In this document: in pieces, positions 41,787-48,276 of the stretch
Layout: each line of letters opens with the position of its first letter
Numbering within the stretch: the first letter of the stretch is position 1
NCBI GenBank assembly: GCA_903853385.1
Contig: CAINTJ010000034.1
Coordinates: forward strand, 1 to 48,276
Direction: 5' to 3'
Source of the DNA: an uncultured Gammaproteobacteria bacterium
GTDB lineage: Bacteria > Pseudomonadota > Gammaproteobacteria > Pseudomonadales > Pseudohongiellaceae
DNA length: 48,276 nt
Program-made: the position numbers and the translations under genes
The notes under the pieces: model-generated
Told to the model about the DNA's origin: nothing
The model's input: the letters and a program-made list of their open reading frames with translations, nothing else
Database searches by the model: none

Positions 41787-43141
41787 ACCCAGGCATCGAC
41801 ACTCCCGCTGATGCTTCAGTTGCACCCGCTTGGGTCAGTTTCAGTGAAGCTTTCCGGTTTTGGCTCAAACTGGGCTTTATCAGCTTTGGCGGCCCGGCCG
41901 GCCAGATCGCCATCATGCACCAGGAACTGGTGGAACAACGCCGCTGGATTTCCGAACGGCGCTTCCTGCACGCACTCAATTACTGCATGTTGCTGCCAGG
42001 GCCGGAAGCGCAGCAGCTGGCAATTTATATAGGCTGGTTGATGCATCGCACGCGCGGCGGCATTGTGGCCGGGGTGCTGTTTGTACTGCCGTCGTTGTTT
42101 ATTCTGATTGCATTGTCATGGATCTATCTGGCCTTTGGCGCCACACCACTGGTGGCCGGGCTGTTCTATGGCATCAAGCCGGCAGTGACCGCCATCGTTG
42201 TGCAAGCGGCGCATCGCATCGGCTCACGGGCGCTGAAAAATTCCTTGTTGTGGGCGATTGCAGCTGCAGCCTTTGTGGCAATTTTTGCGCTGAACCTGCC
42301 ATTTCCACTCATCATCGCGGCGGCTGCCTTGAGCGGCTATATCGGCGGCCGTGCCGCACCTGGACTTTTCAATGCAAGCAATGGTCATGGCAAAGCCGGC
42401 AAGACTTACGGTGCCGCCCTCATTGATGACCACACCCCGACTCCAGCGCACGCACGCTTCAGCTGGCCACGCCTGCTGCAGATTAGTGTGGCCGGATTAC
42501 TGCTGTGGGCACTGCCAATGGCACTGCTGGCTGCAGTACTGGGCTGGCAACACACCTACACGCAAATGGCCTGGTTTTTTACAAAGGCGGCGCTGCTGAC
42601 TTTTGGTGGTGCTTACGCGGTGCTGCCTTATGTGTACCAAGGGGCCGTCACCGGTTATGGCTGGCTTACCCCGCTGCAGATGATCGACGGCCTTGCTCTC
42701 GGTGAAACCACACCGGGTCCATTGATCATGGTGGTGGCCTTCGTCGGTTTTGTCGGCGGTTATGGCCAGCAGCTGCTGGGACCGGATGCCACTTTTATCG
42801 CAGGCGCCTTGGCCGCAATTATCGTCACCTGGTTCACCTTCCTGCCCTCGTTTCTGTTTATTCTGGCCGGCGGTCCTCTGGTGGAATCCACCCACGGCGA
42901 CCTCAAATTCACTGCACCACTGACTGCCATCACTGCGGCCGTGGTCGGTGTGATTGTGAATCTGGCGCTGTTTTTCGCTTATCACGTGTTATGGCCACAG
43001 GGCTTTGCCGGTCACTTCGAGTGGCCGACAGCAGTGATCGCGGCGGCAGCAGCGGTGGCCCTGCTGCGCTATAAATGCAGCGTAATGCAAGTAATCGCCG
43101 CCAGCGCAGTGTGCGGGCTGACACTTAAATTTTTCTGGTAA
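41783..43141 (+). CDS. chrA: chromate efflux transporter ChrA
   Basis: A 452-residue long-chain CHR-family transporter made of two homologous halves. The first has [21 protein letters not shown] near 29-49 and [16 protein letters not shown] near 68-83. The second starts near 235 and has [16 protein letters not shown] near 269-284 and [22 protein letters not shown] near 305-326. ChrA exports chromate, probably by proton antiport. It is the second gene of the chr operon (start overlaps chrB). The length matches typical two-domain ChrA proteins. Confidence 0.95.
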   Translation: MNPGIDTPADASVAPAWVSFSEAFRFWLKLGFISFGGPAGQIAIMHQELVEQRRWISERRFLHALNYCMLLPGPEAQQLAIYIGWLMHRTRGGIVAGVLFVLPSLFILIALSWIYLAFGATPLVAGLFYGIKPAVTAIVVQAAHRIGSRALKNSLLWAIAAAAFVAIFALNLPFPLIIAAAALSGYIGGRAAPGLFNASNGHGKAGKTYGAALIDDHTPTPAHARFSWPRLLQISVAGLLLWALPMALLAAVLGWQHTYTQMAWFFTKAALLTFGGAYAVLPYVYQGAVTGYGWLTPLQMIDGLALGETTPGPLIMVVAFVGFVGGYGQQLLGPDATFIAGALAAIIVTWFTFLPSFLFILAGGPLVESTHGDLKFTAPLTAITAAVVGVIVNLALFFAYHVLWPQGFAGHFEWPTAVIAAAAAVALLRYKCSVMQVIAASAVCGLTLKFFW

Positions 43142-43181
43142 CAAACACAGCACTTTTCCACATTTAAAATAGGGATCGTTT

Positions 43182-44471
43182 ATGAACAGGCTGGATCAAA
43201 AAGTCCGCGCCTTGTTGCGAACCGCAACAGCAGTGCTGGCAGTCATGGGCGCCGTTGTGCTGCTGTCGCTGCCGACCCAGGCATGGGCGCAAGCCCAAGC
43301 TGTTGCAGCAAAACCGGCGGCAGCAATCCATACCGCCAAATTTGTGGGTTCGGCAGTGTGTGGCGAATGTCACGGCGAGGTATTTGAGCGCTGGCAAAAA
43401 ACCCGCATGGCCAACATCGTGGTTGATCCCAAGCTGCATCCGGAAAAAGTGCTGGGCAATTTCGGCAGCAAGGATCCGCTGGTCAGTTTTTCGCTGGATA
43501 ACGTGGCGTTCATGTATGGCAGCAAATGGAAGCAGCGCTATTTCACCAAACTGGGCGATGACTATTTTGCCCAGCCGGCGCAGTGGGATGTGCAAAACCA
43601 CAAGTGGGCCGCGTACCACGTCGCCAAAGGTACCGACTGGTGGACTGCCTTTTATCCCGACGCCAATGAACAACGCCCCACTGGCCCGCTGTGCGACGGT
43701 TGTCACTCCACCAATTACAACATTGCCACCAAACAGGTCAGCGAATGGAATGTGGGCTGTGAAAAATGCCATGGCCCCGGCAGTGAGCACGCCGACAAAC
43801 CCACGCGCCTGAACATTGTAAACCCGGCCCAACTCGCCCCGATGGCAGCCATTGATGTGTGCATGCAATGCCATTCCCAGGGTCAGCTGCGCCAGAATCC
43901 GCTCAAAGGGGTCTATTACGACTGGCCGGTGGGCTATCAGCCCGGCGACAAACTCAGTGATGTCTGGAAACTGGAAGAACACAAACTGGGCGAGGAAACC
44001 TTCACCCATTGGCCGGAAGACTCAGCCCACAAAAACCGCATGCAAGGCAATGACTTTGTGCAGAGTGAAATGTTCAAGCATGGCGTTACCTGCTGGTCTT
44101 GCCACGATGTGCACGGCACCAATAACCAGGCTGACCTGCTCAAACCTGTGGCCAGCAATGCGATTTGCCTGAGTTGTCACGCCACCGGCTCACCCAACGG
44201 CCCCACCGGCACCACGCTCACCGAACACACCCATCACGTAGCTGACAGCAAAGGCAGTGAGTGTGTAAGTTGCCACATGCCCAAAATCGCCAAGACCATC
44301 GCTGACGTGAATGTGCGCAGCCACACCTTCCGTTTTATTACTCCCACACAGACCGAACAATTCGGCATCCCCAATCCCTGCACCACTTGTCATGCTGATA
44401 AAAAGCCTGAGTGGGCCAAACAGCAGTTGCAAGTGTGGAGCAATGCCTCGGTGTGGCGGGTAGGCCAATAA
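43182..44471 (+). CDS. exported octahaem c-type cytochrome
   Basis: A 429-residue protein with a signal peptide (about 1-37, cleavage after AWA). Eight CxxCH motifs are present: CGECH, CDGCH, CEKCH, CMQCH, CWSCH, CLSCH, CVSCH and CTTCH, so up to eight haems. The arrangement and the stretch PTGPLCDGCHSTNYN, then GCEKCHGPGSEH, resemble cytochrome c554 and NrfA-adjacent multihaem proteins. The C-terminal tail is short, with no TPR region. It starts 40 bases after chrA, preceded by an AGGGA site, and probably shares its transcript. A role in extracytoplasmic electron transfer, perhaps to chromate or another oxyanion, is inferred from context alone. Confidence 0.88.
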   Translation: MNRLDQKVRALLRTATAVLAVMGAVVLLSLPTQAWAQAQAVAAKPAAAIHTAKFVGSAVCGECHGEVFERWQKTRMANIVVDPKLHPEKVLGNFGSKDPLVSFSLDNVAFMYGSKWKQRYFTKLGDDYFAQPAQWDVQNHKWAAYHVAKGTDWWTAFYPDANEQRPTGPLCDGCHSTNYNIATKQVSEWNVGCEKCHGPGSEHADKPTRLNIVNPAQLAPMAAIDVCMQCHSQGQLRQNPLKGVYYDWPVGYQPGDKLSDVWKLEEHKLGEETFTHWPEDSAHKNRMQGNDFVQSEMFKHGVTCWSCHDVHGTNNQADLLKPVASNAICLSCHATGSPNGPTGTTLTEHTHHVADSKGSECVSCHMPKIAKTIADVNVRSHTFRFITPTQTEQFGIPNPCTTCHADKKPEWAKQQLQVWSNASVWRVGQ

Positions 44472-44570
44472 GTGAAGTTAGCAAACCGTTGGCTGGCAAC
44501 TTGCAATATTCGCGGATCGGGGCAAACTAGCCGCTTGTCAATTTTTATAGCTTGCTACCGGGAACCTGCA

Positions 44571-45281
44571 GTGCTTTCACAACTCCTGCGAATTCTGTTA
44601 CGTCCATTCAACCAAGGTTGCGCGCTGCTGCTACTCGGCATTTTGCCCACAAGCCTGTTGGCCCATGGCGTCGCCACCAGTGACGCCCGCTACCTGGAAA
44701 GTGTGAGCGGCCTGCAGTTCATGCCCTATCTCTATCTCGGTGCCAAACACATGGTGACGGGTTATGATCATTTGCTGTTTCTGGCCGGCGTCATTTTCTT
44801 TTTGTACCGGCTCAAGGACGTGGCGGTCTATGTCAGTCTGTTTGCCCTTGGCCACAGCATTACCTTGCTGACTGGCGTGCTGGCTGGCATCCATGTCAAT
44901 CCTTATGCGGTGGATGCAGTGATCGCCTTGTCGGTGGTGTACAAGGCGTTCGAGAATATCGGCGGCTTTAAATTGCTCGGCTTCAGTGTCAACACCAAAG
45001 CCGCGGTGTTCCTGTTTGGCCTGGTGCACGGCTTCGGACTGTCGACCAAGCTGCAAAATCTGCGACTGTCGGCTGACGGTCTGGTGGCCAACATGATCGG
45101 CTTCAACCTCGGCGTCGAACTGGGCCAGTTTACTGCGCTGGCGTTCATCCTGCTGGCGTTCAGCTGGTGGCGCCAGAGCGAATCCTTTCTCAAGCGTGCC
45201 TGGCTGAGCAACATGGCGATCATGACTGCCGGTTTCGTGCTGTTCGGCTATCAGCTGACCGGCCTGTTGCTATCCCGCTGA
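44571..45281 (+). CDS. HupE/UreJ-family membrane protein
   Basis: A 236-residue protein. GTG 44571 is chosen because GGGAA lies seven bases upstream and the N-terminus then begins with a signal-type segment (hydrophobic CALLLLGILPTSLLAHG near 17-33); the frame is open back to 44472 with a poor N-terminus. The family signature is GAKHMVTGYDHLLFLAGVIFF near 58-78, then SLFALGHSITLLTG near 91 and FGLVHGFGLS near 148, with His and Asp residues in the membrane as in nickel/cobalt HupE-type permeases. The exact substrate is unknown. It follows the octahaem cytochrome by 99 bases and precedes the membrane-anchored gene by 28. Confidence 0.82.
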   Translation: MLSQLLRILLRPFNQGCALLLLGILPTSLLAHGVATSDARYLESVSGLQFMPYLYLGAKHMVTGYDHLLFLAGVIFFLYRLKDVAVYVSLFALGHSITLLTGVLAGIHVNPYAVDAVIALSVVYKAFENIGGFKLLGFSVNTKAAVFLFGLVHGFGLSTKLQNLRLSADGLVANMIGFNLGVELGQFTALAFILLAFSWWRQSESFLKRAWLSNMAIMTAGFVLFGYQLTGLLLSR

Positions 45282-45309
45282 GCCAACGCTTATCCCTGCG
45301 AGCATCACT

Positions 45310-45966
45310 ATGACAACTACTGCCGTGCCAACTCCCCAGCCCAGCCCGAAAAAATTGCTGCTCAGTATTGCCAGTGCGGTTGCGACTGCACTGCTGATTC
45401 TGCTGCTCATCGTGTTGCCGGCTGAATATGGCATCGACTACACCGGCGCCGGCAAAATGCTGGGCCTCGCCAACATGGCCGCACCCAGGCAAACCATAAC
45501 CCTCACCGACAACCTGGGCGGCAACCAAACACTGCGGGAAGTGAAAATTCCGAGCGCGGGTGAACCAACCCCTTTGCCCAATCCGGCCGTGTTCCAGGAT
45601 GAAGCCCTGCCACCAGCGACACGCACACTGCAGCTTGTACTCCCGCCCGAAAAAGAAACCGAAATCAAAGTGAAGATGCAAAGCGGCAAAGCCATTGCGT
45701 TCAGCTGGAAAGTAGCAGGTGATGGTGATGCCGACAGCGACGACAAGGTGTATGTGGACTATCACGGCCATGATCCCTCCTTTGGCAGCGACTTCTTTGT
45801 GCGCTACAAGGAAGAACAGCAAAGCGCAGGCGGCAACGGCACCCTCACTGCCCCCTTTGCCGGCGAACACGGCTGGTACTGGCTCAATTTCAACGACCAT
45901 GCGGTGACTGTGACGGTGACTGTGACTGGCTATTTTGACGATTTGATAGACTACGGCATCCACTAG
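45310..45966 (+). CDS. single-span membrane-anchored protein (transmembrane anchor protein type)
   Basis: A 218-residue protein. Residues about 15-40 are one hydrophobic helix (LLLSIASAVATALLILLLIVLPAEYG), and the rest is probably periplasmic and beta-rich. An Asp-rich stretch (DGDADSDDKVYVDYHGHD near 138-155) could bind a metal. I recall homologues labelled transmembrane anchor protein next to HupE/UreJ genes, so it probably is a partner of the preceding protein. The end has a VTVTVTVTGYFDD strand from a short DNA repeat. No enzymatic motif is seen. Confidence 0.72.
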   Translation: MTTTAVPTPQPSPKKLLLSIASAVATALLILLLIVLPAEYGIDYTGAGKMLGLANMAAPRQTITLTDNLGGNQTLREVKIPSAGEPTPLPNPAVFQDEALPPATRTLQLVLPPEKETEIKVKMQSGKAIAFSWKVAGDGDADSDDKVYVDYHGHDPSFGSDFFVRYKEEQQSAGGNGTLTAPFAGEHGWYWLNFNDHAVTVTVTVTGYFDDLIDYGIH

Positions 45967-46032
45967 ACCCTGGATTGACTCCCCGACCCTGCCACTTCAG
46001 AATTGTTGTGTTAGCAACGGAAGCACCACCCC

Positions 46033-46530
46033 ATGGCTACTCCCAAAAAAGCAACGGCCGCAGCCAAAGTGGCCGCCCCCAATGCACTCAGACCGATGGA
46101 AGACCTGATCCAGGTCCGACTCGCCCGCCTTTGCGAACTCATCAACCAGCTGGCCCGGCATTCCACCGGCGCCCGCGGCCTGCGCAATACTGATTTGCGT
46201 ATCATGAATCTGCTGTATGACTCCGGCATGCTCAGCATCAATGAGCTGGCGCGGCGTGCCCATGTCGATAAAGCCTGGATCAGCCGCTCGGTGATGCAAC
46301 TGCTGGCCAAGCGCTGGGTCAGCAAACAACCCAATCCGTTTGATGCAAGGGCCCAGCTGATCAGCCTCACACCCAAAAGTCGCGAGCTGCTGGATAAAGT
46401 CCGGCCACAAGTACTGAGCAATGAAAAGTCTTTGCTGACAGACATCAATGAAACAAAAATGAAAAAACTGCTGGACCAGCTACTGAGCAATGCCGAGCAA
46501 TTACTGGACATCAAAAACAACAAGGGGTAA
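46033..46530 (+). CDS. MarR-family transcriptional regulator
   Basis: A 165-residue regulator with a winged helix-turn-helix at about 50-120. The core is LRNTDLRIMNLLYDSGMLSINELARRAHVDKAWISRSV (about 50-87), followed by the wing RWVSKQPNPFDARAQLISLTPK. An Ala/Lys-rich N-terminal tail of about 15 residues precedes it. MarR regulators often repress an adjacent catabolic gene and respond to aromatic compounds. The next gene, a tannase-family enzyme, starts five bases after its stop, so it likely controls that operon and itself. Confidence 0.9.
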   Translation: MATPKKATAAAKVAAPNALRPMEDLIQVRLARLCELINQLARHSTGARGLRNTDLRIMNLLYDSGMLSINELARRAHVDKAWISRSVMQLLAKRWVSKQPNPFDARAQLISLTPKSRELLDKVRPQVLSNEKSLLTDINETKMKKLLDQLLSNAEQLLDIKNNKG

Positions 46531-46535
46531 TTCCA

Positions 46536-48119
46536 ATGACAAACCTACAGCGTATCCACTGCAGCTCCTGCCTGTCCGGCACCATCGCACTCGCTGCTCT
46601 GCTGCTGACGGCAGTGCCGGCCCTGGCGCAAACCGATGCTGCCTGTTCAGCACTGCTGGCCTATGCCCCGCCCGCACTCAAACTCAAAATCACCACCGCC
46701 GCGCATGCCGCCAATCGTCAACTGCAGGGTCCGCCCACGGCCCCTGCAGTTACGCTGCCACCGCATTGCCATGTGGAAGGCGAGCTGGATCGCCGCACCG
46801 GCAGCGATGGCAAGTCCTACGCACTGCGCTTTGCGATCAACCTGCCTGACCAATGGAACGGGCGCTATCTGTTCCAGGGCGGCGGCGGCCTCAACGGCAA
46901 TCTCGGTGAACCGCTGGGCGCGCAGGCCACTGGTGACAAGAACGCATTGGCACGGGGCTTTGCGGTGGTGAGCACCGACAGCGGCCACCAGGCCCAGGGG
47001 GGCTTCGATGCCAGTTTCATGGCCGACCAGGAAGCCGCACTTAACTTCTATTTCCTCGGCAACATGCGCGTCACGCAAGCCACCAAGCCGATGGTTGAGC
47101 AGTATTACCGCAGCGCCATCAACAAAGCCTATTTCGTCGGCTGCTCCACCGGTGGCCGCGAAGGCATGATCATGGTGCAGCGTTATCCGTATCTGTATGA
47201 CGGCATCGTCACCGGCTCACCGGCGATCCGCACCGGCCTGTCCAATCTGGCGCTGCGCTGGATCAACGTGCAGATGAACCAGGCTGCAGCCAAGGACGAC
47301 AAAGGCCAGCCGCTGCCCGGCGGCACCTATTCCAAAGACGAACAGACACTGATCGTGAATGCGCTGAAACAGTCGTGTGATGCGCTCGATGGCGCCAAAG
47401 ACGGTCTCATCTTCAACGTGGCGGCGTGCAAGTTCGATCCAAAGTCCATCGCGTGCAAGGCCGGCCAGAGCAGTAACTGTCTGGCACCGGCCAAGGCCGA
47501 GGCCCTCGCCAAAGCCATGGCCGGGCCAGTCGACAGCCGCGGCGTGCAAGTGTATTCCCGCTTTGCCTACGACAGCGGCATTGCCGATCCGGGCTTCATT
47601 CCCGGCATCCTCAACGGCGGCAAACCCCCGGTAGGCGCGCCGTCGGCAGCGATGATGAAGCAGGATGTCGATGCGGAATTCATTGAAAACACCGCCGCCG
47701 ACACCGCCATCGGCGACAGCGTGTCGCTGAAGCTGTCCAGCTTTGCTGCCCATGGCGGCAAGCAGATTTTCTATCACGGCATGAGTGATCCGTGGTTCTC
47801 GGCGATGGACACTGTGAATTACTACCAGAACATGACAGCCGCCAACGGCGGCCTGCAAACGGTCGACAAGTTCAGCCGCATTTTCATGGTGCCCGGCATG
47901 GGCCATTGCCAGGGCGGCAGCGCTACACTCGACACGTTCGACATGCTGAGCCCGCTGGTGGAGTGGGTTGAACATGACACCGCGCCGGCCAGCGTCACCG
48001 CCACTGGCAAGAGCATGCCCGGTGTGAGCCGGCCGCTGTGTCCTTATCCGCAGCATGCGCAGTATCAGGGCAGTGGCGACCTCAACGCCGCCGCGAATTA
48101 TTCCTGCAAGGGGCCGTAA
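46536..48119 (+). CDS. tannase/feruloyl esterase family hydrolase
   Basis: A 527-residue exported enzyme. A signal peptide covers about 1-32 (cleavage after ALA). The alpha/beta-hydrolase core carries the nucleophile in GCSTGGREG near 203-211, the conserved CDALDGAKDGLI lid region near 284-295, an Asp candidate in HGMSDPWFSAMD near 412, and the catalytic His in GMGHCQGG near 453-460. The Cys beside the nucleophile Ser and the Cys beside the His form the family's characteristic disulfide. Members hydrolyse gallate, ferulate or other aromatic esters, and some cleave MHET-like esters. AAGGGG precedes the ATG. It is probably regulated by the MarR gene just upstream. Confidence 0.9.
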   Translation: MTNLQRIHCSSCLSGTIALAALLLTAVPALAQTDAACSALLAYAPPALKLKITTAAHAANRQLQGPPTAPAVTLPPHCHVEGELDRRTGSDGKSYALRFAINLPDQWNGRYLFQGGGGLNGNLGEPLGAQATGDKNALARGFAVVSTDSGHQAQGGFDASFMADQEAALNFYFLGNMRVTQATKPMVEQYYRSAINKAYFVGCSTGGREGMIMVQRYPYLYDGIVTGSPAIRTGLSNLALRWINVQMNQAAAKDDKGQPLPGGTYSKDEQTLIVNALKQSCDALDGAKDGLIFNVAACKFDPKSIACKAGQSSNCLAPAKAEALAKAMAGPVDSRGVQVYSRFAYDSGIADPGFIPGILNGGKPPVGAPSAAMMKQDVDAEFIENTAADTAIGDSVSLKLSSFAAHGGKQIFYHGMSDPWFSAMDTVNYYQNMTAANGGLQTVDKFSRIFMVPGMGHCQGGSATLDTFDMLSPLVEWVEHDTAPASVTATGKSMPGVSRPLCPYPQHAQYQGSGDLNAAANYSCKGP

Positions 48120-48276
48120 GTAGATTCAAGTCAGAATCCAACCCCCTCTGTTCATATGGAAGTGCAGAAGCTGGCACTGCAACCGGGCCAGCTTGTGCGC
48201 TTGCTGCCCTCGCGCCTGAAATTGTTTGAACGCACCCATGCAGGCTGAAATCCATGTTGCCACTTTTGACTAGCAA
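48120..48276. other. end of window, no supported gene
   Basis: I see no gene here. A 30-codon frame (48156-48248, plus strand) starts with ATG but has no ribosome site and no recognisable family. A minus-strand frame runs off the window edge but overlaps the end of the tannase-family gene. Confidence 0.5.

Noticed and set aside
45220-45963. Minus-strand open frame (247 codons) opposite the anchor gene
   Set aside because: The plus-strand frame has a clear membrane anchor and better context; the minus frame has no features.
48156-48248. Thirty-codon frame after the tannase-family gene
   Set aside because: No ribosome site, no homology clue, and length common by chance.
1-48276. Search by eye for tRNA, rRNA, IS ends, prophage genes and defence systems
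   Set aside because: None was seen; all long frames are accounted for by metabolic, transport or regulatory genes. Small RNAs cannot be ruled out without a covariance search.

Overview
The window reads as one contiguous piece of a Gram-negative chromosome, most likely a gammaproteobacterium. The evidence is the PhoBR/PstSCAB/PhoU order, an OprO/OprP-type porin, OprB-type and TonB-dependent outer-membrane proteins, lipoboxes, RegBA, OxyR with Cys199/Cys208, and a YbeL-like zinc-ribbon protein. I cannot fix the family or genus from sequence alone. Gene density is high and no gap exceeds about 250 bases. I saw no rRNA, tRNA, IS element, prophage or CRISPR array.

Layout. (1) 1-3756: a cut-off DUF1592-type haem protein, a Tat-exported DUF1552 protein and a di-haem cytochrome, a set best known from Planctomycetes. 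(2) 3772-5029, minus strand: a DUF6152 protein and an uncharacterised exported partner. (3) 5189-6503: two orphan proteins. (4) 6538-10530, minus strand: a 1330-residue Pls/PosA-type non-ribosomal peptide synthetase (adenylation, carrier, then three membrane/beta-helix modules), divergent from an OprB-like porin. (5) 12181-14454: a GDT1-type manganese exporter, the DmeF cobalt/nickel exporter and a PAP2 phosphatase. (6) 14542-22437: the phosphate block phoB-phoR, pstS-pstC-pstA-pstB-phoU, and an imelysin-family lipoprotein seven bases after phoU. (7) 22464-28422: a convergent SDR enzyme, an ECF sigma factor with a likely anti-sigma partner, a phosphate-type porin and the RegB/RegA redox two-component pair. 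(8) 28501-35529: a TonB-dependent receptor divergent from a PepSY membrane protein, then a hybrid histidine kinase and an ApbE flavin transferase. (9) 35533-40707: an amino-acid permease divergent from oxyR, two small zinc-ribbon proteins, a DUF2238-like membrane protein and an EEP-family hydrolase. (10) 40824-45966: chrB-chrA, an eight-haem cytochrome, a HupE/UreJ-type membrane protein and a membrane-anchored protein. (11) 46033-48119: a MarR regulator and a tannase/feruloyl-esterase-family enzyme.

How the genes work together. The phosphate genes form one regulon: the same 7-4-7 direct-repeat element (CTTTAyN-N4-CTTwAmN) lies upstream of phoB, pstS and the phosphate-type porin, so outer-membrane entry, periplasmic capture, inner-membrane transport and sensing are probably co-induced by PhoB. 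The chromate block pairs an efflux system with an exported multihaem cytochrome, which could add reduction to export. Several genes handle metals and redox stress (GDT1-type exporter, DmeF, ChrBA, OxyR, RegBA, TonB receptor/PepSY). The best leads for new biology are the Pls/PosA synthetase, the chromate/cytochrome/HupE cluster, a zinc-ribbon protein with a degenerate Smr-like domain, a possible RNA leader before the GDT1-type gene, and paired palindromes between the TonB receptor and the PepSY gene.
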